Part shown: in pieces, positions 9,246 to 18,919 of the stretch | Numbering within the stretch: the first letter of the stretch is position 1 | How the letters are laid out: every line of letters starts with the position of its first letter | Assembly (NCBI GenBank): GCA_963758025.1 | Contig: CAVWUA010000012.1 | Coordinates: 1 to 64,000 of the forward strand | Direction of reading: 5' to 3' | DNA: 64,000 bases | Source: CAVWUA01 sp963758025 | GTDB taxonomy: Bacteria; Planctomycetota; Planctomycetia; Isosphaerales; Isosphaeraceae | Position numbers and translations under genes: made by a program | Notes under the pieces: model-generated | The model's database searches: none | Seen by the model: the letters and a program-made list of their open reading frames with translations, nothing else | Told to the model about the DNA's origin: nothing

Positions 9246-10223
9246 TCAGCGTGCGAAAGGCTGACTGGCCAGGGGTCGAGGTTCGTTGAACGCAGGGTCG
9301 GAGACGTGCCGAGGGGCAGGGGGGGCGTAGCAGGGCCAGGTCAGGTAAGGGACGGCCTCGGCCGGATGGGCGCGGATCTCGTGCTCCAGTCGGGAGAGGT
9401 AGCGCGTGACGGCCTCGGTCTCACCGCCAGATGTCAGGTGCCAGGGCGGGTCGAAGCGCAGGACATACCGACCGCCGGGCTGGTGCCGGCAGAAGACGGG
9501 GACGACCGGCGCCTTCGAGAGCACGGCCAGATCGGCCCAGAACGCCAGGAACGGTTGCGATCGACCCAGCAAGCGGCCGTCGCGGGCGCTGGTGGATTTC
9601 CAGGGGATGTCGCCGTTGAGGTACACGATCATCCCCGCGCGGAGGGCGTCGCGGGCGCGCAAGACGCGGCGGGCGGCTTCGGCCGGCGGCAGACCGCGAC
9701 GCAGGAAGAACTCGGACTGCGGCAACGGCCCCTCGGCGCGATCGAACCAGCGCTGGAGATCGTGCGAGACGTGCCGGGGGCGCTGGACCAGCAGCCGCGC
9801 CGTCAGGTTCTGGCGGTACAGCCAGTGGATGGACGCCAGGTGTGCCCCGAGGTGGCTGCCGAGCAAGATCACGCCCCGGCCTTGCCCGCGCGCGTTCTCG
9901 ACGTGCTCGAACCCTTGCACGTCGAACCGCTCGGCCATCGCGGCGTCCGGCAGGCCGTCGAGCGGATAATCGCGGGCGAGGTACCGGGCGACATTCGCCG
10001 CCAGGGCCGGGCGCGTGGTCGCGAGGGGCCAGTCCACCCCCAGGACCACTCGACCACGTTCCAGCGCCACGGTCAACGCCTTGCGACGCGGCGGCCAGGC
10101 GGCGGCCAGACGTCCCAGGTTCCCCAGCAGTGCATCTCCCCGCGCCGGCCCCAGCCGCCGCAACGCCGGCAGCAGCGCGTCATAGAACAAGGATTTCCAG
10201 CTCAGGAGGTGGCGCAAGGTCAC
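9246..10223 (-). CDS. LpxL/HtrB-like lipid acyltransferase (LPLAT family)
   Basis: A 325-residue membrane-associated acyltransferase of the lysophospholipid/KDO2-lipid A acyltransferase family, which adds fatty acyl chains to lipid A or related lipids at the inner membrane. GVILLGSHLGAHLAS near residue 120 aligns with the catalytic HX4(D/E) block, but the acidic residue is replaced (H-L-G-A-H-L). Downstream, LRAGMIVYLNGDIPWKS and VVPVFCRHQPGGRYVLRF match the later conserved blocks. It is co-directional with the AMP-ligase/SGNH/MBOAT operon (131-base gap) and converges on tilS with a 3-base gap. Either a diverged donor site or another mechanism is likely. Confidence 0.7.
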   Translation of the reverse strand: MTLRHLLSWKSLFYDALLPALRRLGPARGDALLGNLGRLAAAWPPRRKALTVALERGRVVLGVDWPLATTRPALAANVARYLARDYPLDGLPDAAMAERFDVQGFEHVENARGQGRGVILLGSHLGAHLASIHWLYRQNLTARLLVQRPRHVSHDLQRWFDRAEGPLPQSEFFLRRGLPPAEAARRVLRARDALRAGMIVYLNGDIPWKSTSARDGRLLGRSQPFLAFWADLAVLSKAPVVPVFCRHQPGGRYVLRFDPPWHLTSGGETEAVTRYLSRLEHEIRAHPAEAVPYLTWPCYAPPAPRHVSDPAFNEPRPLASQPFAR

Positions 10224-10279
10224 GGGAGAGCACTCTCAAAAGGGGGCAGGATGAGGGATGGCTGATATCGTTGTGCCCT

Positions 10280-10310
10280 CTCGTTCCCACGCTCTCTGCG
10301 TGAGAACGAG
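10280..10310. repeat. dispersed hairpin element (CTCGTTCCCACGC type)
   Basis: CTCGTTCCCACGC pairs with GCGTGAGAACGAG around a 5-base loop with one mismatch. The same core, CTCGTTCCCACGCTCT, recurs at 16331 and 16875 in this window, so it is a dispersed REP-like sequence. Its place between two co-directional genes means it could also act as a transcript-stabilising or terminating stem. Confidence 0.6.
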
Positions 10311-10354
10311 AATTTCGTTTCATGTCTATTAACCATCAACCATTCCGCAAACCC

Positions 10355-11931
10355 TCACGATTCCGTCTCCGTCAGAGACTTCAGCCCCTGGTAGTCAATC
10401 TTGTCCGTGGAGGTCATCGGTAGCTTCGGCAGGAAGGCGATCTTGTCGGGGATCATGTAGTTCGGCAGATAGGTCGTGCAGTGCCGTTTCATGGCGATGA
10501 TCGACCCTTTGCGCTCGGGCTTCATCGACACGAACGCCGCGATCGAGACGCCTGCGTCCTCGGCTCGAGCGACGACCGCGGCGCGTTCCACGTCGTCGTG
10601 CCGGTAGAGGGCCGATTCAATCTCTCCCAGCTCGATCCGGAACCCGCGCTTCTTGACCATCCGGTCGCGGCGGCCGTGGAAGGTGTAGCAACCTTTGCCG
10701 TCGTCCACGACGAGGTCCCCCGTGCGATACCAGAGGGTCCCCTGCGGGTCGCGGAGGAAGGTCTGGGCGTTCAGGTCGGGGCGATGGTAGTAGCCCCGCA
10801 TCACGCCGGGACCGGCGATGATCAGCTCTCCCTCGGTGCCCGGCGGCACGTCGCGGCCGTGCTCGTTGACAACCCGCGCCCGCAAAGGGTCGCAGACCCG
10901 GCCGATCGGGTACGGCTCCGATCGGTCGTCAGGGATTGTCTCGGGGATCGGCTGCGCCGTGCAGACGTTCGTCTCGGTCGGGCCGTAGAGGTTCCACAAC
11001 GCGGCCTCCGGCCAGAGTGTCCGCAGACGGCGGAGGTGGCGGATCGGGAAGACCTCGCCGGCGAACAGGACGAGCCGGGGGGCGGGAAAGTCCGGTCGGT
11101 CCAGGCCGCCATACTGCGCCAGCAGGGTCAGGATCGACGGGGCCGAGTACCAGACGCTGATCCGCCGCTCGGCCAGGAAGTCCCCCAGCCGCGCGGGGTC
11201 CTTGCCCAGCGCCTCGCCGATCAGGACAAGCGTCGCCCCCTTGCGGCACGAGGCGTACAGGTCGAAGACCGATAGATCGAAATGAAACGGCGCGTGCGAG
11301 GCAAACCGGTCATCGGGGCCTGTGGTCAGATGATGATCGCACCATTCGAGGAAGCACGACGCATTACGGTGCGAGAGCATCACCCCCTTGGGCGTTCCGG
11401 TCGAGCCGGACGTGTAGAGGATATAGGCCAGGTCGTCGGGGTCGCGGAACGGAGGCCAGGGGGTCGGGGCGCTATCGGCCATGACCTCGTCCCAGGAGAT
11501 GCTGCCATGGGTCGAGCCACCCGCCGCGCCGACGACCAGCAAACGGGGGAATGGAACGGAGTCGGGCCAGTGCTGGCGGAGGGGCTCGGCCAGCTCGGCG
11601 GCGACGATCACCGTGCGAACCTGCGCATCGGCCAGGATGCCCGCCCCCCGGCCGGCCGGCGCGGTGGGATCGACCGGCACGTAGGAGGCCCCGGCGCGGA
11701 GGATGCCGTGAATCGCGGCGACCGCCTCCAGGCTCTTGGGCAGATACAGGCCGACCCGGTCTTCCCGCGCCACGCCCCAGCGCCCAGGCGGGTTGCCAGC
11801 CGGTCGGCGGCGCGGTCGAGCTGGGCATACGTCAGCACGCGCCCCTGCTCGTCCTCGACGGCCGGGTGATCCGGCCGTCGCTCGGCGGCCTGGTCGAGCC
11901 AGTGGCTGAGGTGGAGGGAATCTTCGCTCAT
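10355..11931 (-). CDS. AMP-forming acyl/amino-acid ligase (adenylation domain), DltA-like
   Basis: Activates a carboxylic or amino acid with ATP and normally passes it to a carrier protein or CoA. The start MSEDSLHLSHWLDQAA (ATG 11931) leads into the adenylation domain: ILYTSGSTGTPKGVMLSH (A3), NLYGPTETNVC (A5), GELIIAGPGVMRGYY, WYRTGDLV (A7), HGRRDRMVKKRGFRIELGEI (A8), and a terminal TSTDKID with the catalytic Lys (A10). An indel near 11775 splits the N-terminus. It is last in the MBOAT-SGNH-SGNH operon (86-base gap), giving a DltA-like activating role for an acyl or aminoacyl group transferred to an envelope polymer. No carrier-protein gene lies nearby. Substrate unknown. Confidence 0.8.
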
Positions 11932-12017
11932 GATTGGCCTCCGAGCGGGAGGGCGTAGGGAGAGGAACCAGGAGGGCGAATCGCCCACCCACCAGCACGA
12001 TCAATTGTCACGTTTGT

Positions 12018-13223
12018 TCATTGGTCCGCTTTGTTCCCTGGCACGCTTGCCGGCTCATCACCAAGAATCAGCCGGTGCAGCGCGGGGTCGGCCATGATGT
12101 CGAGGGCAAGGCCTTTAAACAGAAGTTTATGGCCGTGCTCGTTGGGATGGTCGTCCCAGGCGGCGATCTCCAGTTCGGCCGGGTCCTCGTTGTCGTAGGA
12201 GGCCATCAGGTCGATGACGGGAATGGCGTGACGCGCGGCGATCTCGCGATAATGGGCCACGGATTCCACCCGCGCTTCGGGGGCGTCGGCCGCGCCAACG
12301 CGGGGAATCATCACGCAGACGACCGGCAGGCCCTGCGCCCGGCATTCGTCGGCGAGCGTTCCCAGCGTCTCGTCGATGACCCGCCAGAGCTGCGGTTCCA
12401 GCTTGGTTTTGATCGCGTCCTTGGCGACCAGCTCGCCCCGGCCATCAAGCTGCAACTCCTCGGGGGTGATGCCCGCATCGGCAATCGCCCGGGAAAGGTA
12501 CGGGTCTCTCGGTGAGATCCGCGCCTGGAGCAGCCCGCAGAGATGAATCTGCAAGAGCCTTGTGTCGAGCATCGTCGCCGAGTAGATCACGAGATCGGGG
12601 TGGAAGGTCATCGCCTTGCGGCGGAGCGATTCGAGCCGGTGCAGCGGGCTGTAGGCGGCCACCGCGAAGTTCAGGATCTCGAACCGGCGCGACAGGCCGT
12701 TCTTGATCGCATAGTTGTTGAGCCAGTCTTCCAGTCGGTTCGCGTAGGTCCGTTCGGTGCCGACGCCCCAGCCCATGTCCATCGACGAGCCGAGCAGCGC
12801 GATGCGGAAGACGTTCTCCGGTTTCTCGACCGAGTACTCGCGATCGCGCAGGCCGAAGCTGTTCGTCGTGAACGACCGGCCGAAGAGGACCTGATCGATA
12901 TTGGGTCGCAGCTCGAACTGGAGCAGGTCGCCGGGCAGGTCGCGCGTGGCGTTGATGTCATGGAACTTGATCCAGCCGCTGGGCTTGCCCAGCAGTCGCA
13001 GGGCCAGTTCGCTCCGTGAGCCATCGGAGCCGACGTTGATCAGTCCTTCGTAATAGCTCGCGGCTTCGCTCTCGCGGTCGGCACGGTTCAATTCCAGCGA
13101 CTGAACGTTCTGCCGCACCGAGCGCAGGCGCGTACCGGGCAGGGGCAAAAGCCCAACCAGCACGAGTGAGGCGGTGATGAGGAACGCGGGTGTCGGGCGT
13201 AGAACGCCGAGGGGCGGGGTCAT
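12018..13223 (-). CDS. SGNH/GDSL-family hydrolase, membrane-anchored (copy 1)
   Basis: An N-terminal hydrophobic segment (FLITASLVLVGLLPLPG) anchors or exports the protein. SGNH block I is IALLGSSMDMGWGVG near residue 140. Block V appears as AAWDDHPNEHGH near residue 370, giving the Asp-x-x-His pair. Between them, FEILNFAVAAYSPLHRLE is typical of AlgX/AlgJ-like and DltD-like SGNH proteins that act with MBOAT acyltransferases. Its ATG overlaps the stop of the upstream SGNH gene (ATGA), so the two are probably translationally coupled. It shares architecture with that gene, suggesting a duplication. Confidence 0.75.
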   Translation of the reverse strand: MTPPLGVLRPTPAFLITASLVLVGLLPLPGTRLRSVRQNVQSLELNRADRESEAASYYEGLINVGSDGSRSELALRLLGKPSGWIKFHDINATRDLPGDLLQFELRPNIDQVLFGRSFTTNSFGLRDREYSVEKPENVFRIALLGSSMDMGWGVGTERTYANRLEDWLNNYAIKNGLSRRFEILNFAVAAYSPLHRLESLRRKAMTFHPDLVIYSATMLDTRLLQIHLCGLLQARISPRDPYLSRAIADAGITPEELQLDGRGELVAKDAIKTKLEPQLWRVIDETLGTLADECRAQGLPVVCVMIPRVGAADAPEARVESVAHYREIAARHAIPVIDLMASYDNEDPAELEIAAWDDHPNEHGHKLLFKGLALDIMADPALHRLILGDEPASVPGNKADQ

Positions 13224-14368
13224 CGTGTGGTCTCCGCGCCGGTCGCCGCCGACAAGATACGTCGCAGTTCCGGTTGGGTCTCCAGAACCGCTTCGAGCCG
13301 CCGGGCCAGCCGCGCGTGGCCCTCGGCATTGGGGTGATAATCGTTCGGGCTGATCGCCAGGTCGGCCGGCTTCAGGCCGTCGTACACGTCCGAGAGGTCA
13401 ATGACCTCCGAGAACCCCGAATTCTTCGCCAGCGCGATCAGGCGCTGACGCTCTTCGGGTTCATAACTCTTGCCGACGCGCGGGATGAGTATCCAGACGC
13501 TCGGCACGCCGCGCTTCCGGCAGTCCAGCGCGATCGTGCGGTACACTCCGGCGAGGATCTCCCAGCGGTACGAGCGGAGCCGCCGCTTGTACCAGTCGGC
13601 ATCCTGGCCGGGCATCACGCCGGTATAGTCGAGTGCATTCCGATATAAAGGGGAGTCCCAGGCCAGGCCTTGCGGCAACAGCGCCCGCAAGCGCCGCTCG
13701 TCCCAGCCGGGGTCGGCGGGGGTCGCCTCGTAAAGCACGAGGTCGGGACCCATCCCCCAGCCGCCGAGTCGCTGGAAGTTCTCCCAGCGCTGGCCGGGGG
13801 CGTGTCCCGGGACGGCGAAGTTGAGGATCTCGATCGACGGCCCGCCCTCCTGGCGCGAGCGTTCATCGAGCGAGCGCTCCAGCACGGCCTCGAAGGGCTG
13901 GCCATCGTCCACGCCCCAGCCGGCGCCGATCGAATCGCCGATGAAGGCGATCCGCAAGGTGTTCTCGGGTTTGGTCGTGGCGTAAGGCTTGTCGCGCATC
14001 CCCCGACCGTTCGTGGTCCAGCGCACGCCCCAGTGGAGGATCGAGAGGCCGGGCTTGAGCCGGTACTCCCGCAGGTCATCGACCGGGTCGGCCAGAGGCC
14101 CGGCTTCGAGCGGGACCGCGGCGCGGCCGTTGCTGTTCCGGGCGTTCTCCGGCCTGGCCAGGGCATCGAACCGGCGTCCAGCGTCGAGCAGCGACTCGTA
14201 ATAGCCGCGTTCCATGCGTTCGACGTCGATCCGGTTCATTCCGTCGTCTCGCAAGACCCGGCCGATCCGCGCCGGAAACGGGGGCAGCTCCTCGCCGGGG
14301 ATCAGGCCCACGGCCAGGATCGCCGCCGTCAGAGTGATCGGGCGTTTCAGGCTAGGGAGTCCGTCCAT
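13220..14368 (-). CDS. SGNH/GDSL-family hydrolase, exported (copy 2)
   Basis: MDGLPSLKRPITLTAAILAVGL forms an N-terminal signal anchor. Block I is IAFIGDSIGAGWGVD, the Asn block lies in EILNFAVPGHAPGQRWE, and the C-terminal NDYHPNAEGH supplies the His. Upstream, LSILHWGVRWTTNGRGMRD parallels the matching region of copy 1. The ATG at 14368 has AGGAG 11 bases before it; the longer open frame into the MBOAT coding end lacks a better start. It sits between the MBOAT gene and SGNH copy 1, with an ATGA overlap to the latter. Likely role: a periplasmic partner that transfers or edits acyl groups on an exopolymer. Confidence 0.75.
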   Translation of the reverse strand: MDGLPSLKRPITLTAAILAVGLIPGEELPPFPARIGRVLRDDGMNRIDVERMERGYYESLLDAGRRFDALARPENARNSNGRAAVPLEAGPLADPVDDLREYRLKPGLSILHWGVRWTTNGRGMRDKPYATTKPENTLRIAFIGDSIGAGWGVDDGQPFEAVLERSLDERSRQEGGPSIEILNFAVPGHAPGQRWENFQRLGGWGMGPDLVLYEATPADPGWDERRLRALLPQGLAWDSPLYRNALDYTGVMPGQDADWYKRRLRSYRWEILAGVYRTIALDCRKRGVPSVWILIPRVGKSYEPEERQRLIALAKNSGFSEVIDLSDVYDGLKPADLAISPNDYHPNAEGHARLARRLEAVLETQPELRRILSAATGAETTR

Positions 14369-14444
14369 GGACGCCGGGGCTCCTGAGTCGTTGGCGATGG
14401 ACTGATGGTCGTTGTGACGGATGGAATCCGTCGTCAGCCATTCC

Positions 14445-15857
14445 TCACAGACTTCCAGACACCGCATTCCGCAACATCGCCAGCCAGGCCGCGAGGGTCG
14501 GGCTCGACCAGAGGGACCAGAGCAGGGCGATCGTGGTGAACGTGCCCGCGATCTTGAGCGCGCGGACCGCCCGGGCGCGGGTCGATCGGTCGGCGTCCCG
14601 GGCGCGGCGGCGGGGGTTCTTCGCGTCGTTGCGGACGTTGACCAGCACCAGGGCACCCAGGACGCCCCAGAACAAGGCGTCGGGCACGCTGAAGCCCCAC
14701 GTGCCTCGCAGCCAGAACGACTGGTACGCGTGCAAGGCCCAGGTGGTCACGAAGACGACGACGGTCGCCACCGACAGCGCGGTGAGCTGTGGCCGGCGCT
14801 TCAGGCGGAAGACCACCGGGTTGAACACGACGCGGACCATGAAATCTTTCCAGTAAATGTTGATCCGTCGCCAGTAGTCGGTGAATCCACTCGCCAGCAG
14901 GTAATGATGATGCGTCTCGGGAAGCTGGAACCCGAACAGGTGGAGCATCCCGCAGGCCACGTGGAACTGGCCCGAGACGCGGAGATAAAGCAGATAGTTG
15001 CAGACGAGGTAGCCGCCCAGGCTCGCCAGGTCGTGAACTTCCTCGGGAGAGATCAACAACTCGTGATAGATCAGGCGATACAGCAAGAGGTGGGTCGTGC
15101 CCCGCAACATCATCTTCAGGCCGGCACGCTGGGTCGTGTGGATGTCCGTGGCGAAGTAGCCGCGCAGGAAGGTCCGGTAATCGACGACCGGAAAATGCAG
15201 GAAGCAGTAGTTCGGCAACAGGAAGAAGTAGCTCAGCGCATCGACAAGCCGCTCGCGCTTCTGCGCGTGCTTGAGCTCGTACATATAGACGATCATGCGG
15301 AACATGAACATCGTGCCGAGCACGGGCCAGACGGCGTCGGGGACACCCGTGACGGCTCCGCCGGCCCGAGCGACGGCCAGGGCCACGGCGACCGCGCCGA
15401 GGATCAGGGCCCGTGCCGACCAGGGCAGCGGCAAGTAGCAAATGCCGATCATCAGGGCCGCCAGCGGCAAGACCACCATCGCCACGGTGGGGCCGAAGAC
15501 CCAGCCCATACCCACGAGCGACGTGCCGACGAAGAACGGCTTCTTCCAACGGTAGGGTAAGAGGTAATGGACCGGCAAGGCCGCCAGCGCGATCGTCGCC
15601 AGGAGCTGAAAGGCCCGGCCCTCGATCCGATAGATCTTGAAGAGCGCGAGCATCAGTCCGAGGTGGACCAGGATCGGCAGGAACTGGCGCAGGTCGCGCC
15701 GGCAGGCGTCCGGCTCGCCGTCGTACAGGCCGCGGAACCGGGGCGTCGCGCGGGCGACATCCGGCATCGGCGCGTACTGACGGTGCGGCGCGGGGCGAAG
15801 GCCGACGGTTCGATGGATCACGGGCCACATGGGCCAGCCCCCTCCCTGGGATTCCAT
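14445..15857 (-). CDS. MBOAT-family membrane O-acyltransferase
   Basis: A 470-residue polytopic protein with roughly 10 hydrophobic segments, e.g. ILVHLGLMLALFKIY, VAMVVLPLAALMIGICYLP and VLGTMFMFRMIVYMYEL. The MBOAT signature region contains FTDYWRRINIYWKDFMVR and, 60 residues later, TTWALHAYQSFWLRG with the invariant His. MBOAT enzymes move acyl groups across or at the membrane onto sugars or polymers. It is the first gene of the operon with two SGNH proteins and an AMP ligase. Start at 15857 is the longest; an internal Met (MPDVARATPRF) is possible. Confidence 0.85.
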   Translation of the reverse strand: MESQGGGWPMWPVIHRTVGLRPAPHRQYAPMPDVARATPRFRGLYDGEPDACRRDLRQFLPILVHLGLMLALFKIYRIEGRAFQLLATIALAALPVHYLLPYRWKKPFFVGTSLVGMGWVFGPTVAMVVLPLAALMIGICYLPLPWSARALILGAVAVALAVARAGGAVTGVPDAVWPVLGTMFMFRMIVYMYELKHAQKRERLVDALSYFFLLPNYCFLHFPVVDYRTFLRGYFATDIHTTQRAGLKMMLRGTTHLLLYRLIYHELLISPEEVHDLASLGGYLVCNYLLYLRVSGQFHVACGMLHLFGFQLPETHHHYLLASGFTDYWRRINIYWKDFMVRVVFNPVVFRLKRRPQLTALSVATVVVFVTTWALHAYQSFWLRGTWGFSVPDALFWGVLGALVLVNVRNDAKNPRRRARDADRSTRARAVRALKIAGTFTTIALLWSLWSSPTLAAWLAMLRNAVSGSL

Positions 15858-16272
15858 TTGGGCCTGGGTCAGGCACGTCCGCCCCGAAGGGCCTTCACGT
15901 CGTCAGGTCGTGGGCGTCGGGATGGTCACGGGAGACGCCCCGGCGACGGGGCAAGGAGAGGTGCGAGGGCCGGAGACGTCCCTGTCTCCGGGTGATCCTC
16001 GCTGCGGCCGCGCACATCCTTGTACCCAAAAAGTGTATTTCTGTTGGATTGGTTGCCGGTTTCACTCTGTCGAGAGCGCAACCCCGGAGGGCCTTTGCCT
16101 GGCGGATTTCCAGGCAGAGCGGATCATTCCGCCCTCCTTCCGGTGACGCTGTTCTGGGTTTGGTCGCTCGGGGTATAACCGATACCCCGGAAACCTGTCA
16201 ACCCGACTGGCGGGGCGGGAATCGGGTCTCGCCCTGCATCATCGGGCCAAATCTCGGGTTCGGGTTTTTCGA
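15858..16272. other. intergenic spacer upstream of the MBOAT operon
   Basis: Open frames on both strands here are short and unsupported. The promoter of the minus-strand MBOAT operon must lie here. The stretch 16240-16272 leads into the first copy of a long direct repeat. Nothing else is recognised. Confidence 0.4.
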
Positions 16273-16358
16273 GACTCCTCGGCGCTCTCCACCCAGAATC
16301 GCCATGACTCTTGACGGAATCCGTCCTTTCCTCGTTCCCACGCTCTTGCGGGGGAACG
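16273..16358. repeat. about 86-bp direct repeat, copy A
   Basis: Begins GACTCCTCGGCGCTCTCCAC and runs through the CTCGTTCCCACGCTCT core to GGGGGAACGG. Copy B lies at 16817-16902. The two share a near-identical first half and differ mainly in the eight bases after TTGACGGAA. They flank a 25-bp tandem array. Confidence 0.85.
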
Positions 16359-16434
16359 GGGGTGGATTCCACGGGTGGAGATGGGCGAGGAGTCTCGAAA
16401 ACCCCACAGTCTGATGTCTGCCAAAACGGCAGGT

Positions 16435-16687
16435 GGGTTCGGTCGGCGCGACGGTCCTTGGGTTCGGTCGGCGCGACGGCCCTTGGGTTCGGTCGGCGCG
16501 ATGGTTCTTGGGTTCGGTCGGCGCGATGGTTCTTGGGTTCGGTCGGCGCGATGGTTCTTGGGTTCGGTCGGCGCAGGTTTGGGTTCGTTGGAGAGTCTTG
16601 CCTTCGGCGCAACAGGTTTGGGTTCGGTCGGCGCGACGGTTCTTGGGTTCGGTCGGCGCGGGAGTCTTGGGTTCGGTCGGCGCGGGA
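16435..16687. repeat. 25-bp tandem repeat array
   Basis: Five consecutive 25-base units (GGGTTCGGTCGGCGCGATGG plus TTCTT, with small variants) span 16435-16559. Then come a shortened unit, a 39-base diverged stretch and three more full or partial units to 16687. The period is not a multiple of three and no start codon or ribosome site fits, so it is probably non-coding. On the minus strand it gives three equivalent Pro/Arg-rich readings, which explains long open frames there. Confidence 0.85.
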
Positions 16688-16816
16688 ATGCTTCCGCCGA
16701 GCGCGGATGACTCACGATGGGGATTGTCAAAGAACCGTGGGCACAATGCGGCACTCTTGAGAAGGATCGTTGCGTTGCTTCGCGCGATTCACCGGCTCGT
16801 GGGAAAATAAATCCGG

Positions 16817-16902
16817 GACTCCTCGGCGCTCTCCACCCAGAATCGCCATGACTCTTGACGGAAGAAGCCCTTTCCTCGTTCCCACGCTCTACGGGGGAAC
16901 GG
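16817..16902. repeat. about 86-bp direct repeat, copy B
   Basis: Second copy of the element at 16273, same orientation, 544 bases downstream. It again ends in CTCGTTCCCACGCTCT followed by CGGGGGAACGG. The remaining 200 bases to the glycosyltransferase start hold its ribosome site (AGGGAGGAG at about 17091) and presumably its promoter. Confidence 0.85.
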
Positions 16903-17102
16903 AGTACGCGGCGGGTTCGGCCGGGAGATCCGTCGCGCGGGTGGACCGTCCAGGGAAAGGGTTGTCGATTCAAGGCCGCTCGGGTATTCTTCCGCCCGCC
17001 TGAATGGAACGACCTCGCCAGGAGGGTGGGGATGCCGCCGGGACAGGACGTACGGATCGCGGGTCGAACCCGGGCGGTCGTCCGAGGCTCAGGGAGGAGT
17101 CG

Positions 17103-18919
17103 ATGCCCAAGACTGGGATGGAGTGGGTCCGGCGCCAGGCGCCCGAGATTCTGCTGGCCTTGCTGGCGGTGGCAATCTTTCTGGGCTGTCTCGGCTCCGT
17201 GGATCTCTGGGGAAAGCGCGAGCAGCGGGCATCGGCCGAGGCGATCGACACCATCGACCAGGGACACTGGCTGGTGGCCATGATCCAGGGACGCCCCCGG
17301 CTGGAAAAGCCCCCCTTGCCGCGCTGGACGGTCGCCGCGTTGATGGTCGTGACGGGTCAGCGGAGCGAGTGGATCGTCCGGCTTCCCGGCGCACTCTCGG
17401 CCCTGGGCATGGTGGCTCTGGTGTACGGCCTGGGCCGTCGGATGGGGGGGCACTCGGTGGGCCTGGCGGCGGGGTTCGCCCTGTCGTCCTTCGGCACGTT
17501 CATCATCGAACAGCGGCAGGCGGGCAACGACGGGCCGCTGGCCTTCTTCACCACACTGGCGCTGTACGCCGCGTGGCGTCGGCTGCACGGCGGGCAGAAC
17601 GATGGCGAGACCCTCGCGCCGGCCGAACGGCCCGGCGCCTGGGCCTGGACCTTGCTTTTCTATGCGGCGATGGGTCTGGGCTTCCTGACCAAGGGGCCGG
17701 TCGTGGTGATGCTGGTCATCCTGGCCGTGCTGCCCTACCTGGCGATCACGCGCCGGTTCCGCTCGGGTGGAAGGCTTCTGGTAAGCGGCTGGGGCCTCGC
17801 GCTGTTCGTGCTCCTGGCCCTGAGCTGGCCGGTGCCGGTCTTGCTGCACGACCCGAACGCCGCGCGGGTCTGGTACCTGGAGATGGCGCAGAAGGCCGGC
17901 TCGGCCGGGGTCAAGCACCACCACTCCCGCGAGATCCTGGCCGCCGACTGGTTCGGCATGACCGCCCCCTGGTCGATCGTGGCGACCCTCGGAGCGCTCG
18001 TTCCGTTGTGGAAACGCGGACGGCTGATCCCACCGAGCGTCTGGTTCGCCTGGACCTGGGCGATGCTGAACCTCCTGGTGTTCTGCTTCTGGAAGGTGGC
18101 GAAGCCGAACTACTACCTTCCCTGCCTGCCGGCCGCCGCCTTGCTGACCGGCTTTGAGTGGAACCGGCTGGTCCGCCTGGCCCGCACCTCCGACCTCCTG
18201 GCGGTGCGCGCCCGGCGCGTCTTGCAGATTCAGTGGGTGACGCTGTTCGTGGCGGCCCTGGTCGCGCCCGTGATCATCGGCCAGATCGCGCCGGTGCATC
18301 TGGGCTGGGCCCTGGTGCTGTCCTCCCTGCTGGCGACGGCCGTGGTGTCCAGCGTCGTTCTCGTGGCGTCGCGGGGCCGACGCCCTGGCCATGGCGCCGC
18401 TGGTCGGGGCGTTGGCTATCGGGGTGCTGGTCCTCTATGGAAAGATCGCTCCGTCGGATAACCCCCTGCACAGCCACCGCATCCTGGCGGCGCGGCTTCA
18501 GCGGCTCGTGCCGCCGGAAACGAAGACGATCATGTTCTATCACGAGCTGGACGAGGGCCTCTGGTTCTACCTGCGGGGCCACCAGCTCAAGCCCGTGCCC
18601 GGGAAGCCAGCCCCGGTACAACGAGGCGGTCGATCTGCTCGACGACTACAACCACAACCGCCTGATCTACGACCCCGTGGCCCGGGTCAACGAGGAGAAG
18701 CGGTTGCTGCTCGAATGGCTGCGCCAGGAGGAGCACGAGTCCCCCTACCTTCTGATCCGCACCCGGCTGTACGACCGGTTCGCTCCCGATCTGGCGGGAC
18801 TGGTCACGCCGATCCATATCGAGCGGGGCCTGGAACGCAACGATCTCGTCCTGCTACGGCTCCAGACGCTCGACGCGGTCGCCCGTGGCGGCGACGCCCC
18901 GACGCACACCCGCCGCTGA
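17103..18919 (+). CDS. ArnT/PMT-like GT-C glycosyltransferase, two frameshifts
   Basis: A polytopic glycosyltransferase of the dolichyl-phosphate-mannose/ArnT (GT83-like) type, which moves a sugar from a lipid-phosphate donor onto an acceptor on the outer face of the inner membrane. The first loop carries DLWGKREQR, and RPRLEKPPLPRWTVAAL is the family EKPPL motif. About 11 hydrophobic segments follow (e.g. LLFYAAMGLGFLTKGPVVVM, a hallmark TKGP loop), then a soluble C-terminal domain (SHRILAARLQRLVPPETKTI). The ATG at 17103 follows AGGGAGGAGT. Indels near 18385 and 18607 split the 3' third. Likely role: decoration of lipid A-like or exopolymer substrates. Confidence 0.8.

Noticed and set aside
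16435..16687. Possible CRISPR array
   Set aside because: Units are contiguous with no unique spacers, and no cas gene is nearby.
16239..18392. 717-residue open frame on the minus strand
   Set aside because: Crosses the 25-bp repeat array and lies antisense to the glycosyltransferase; a GC shadow without domains.
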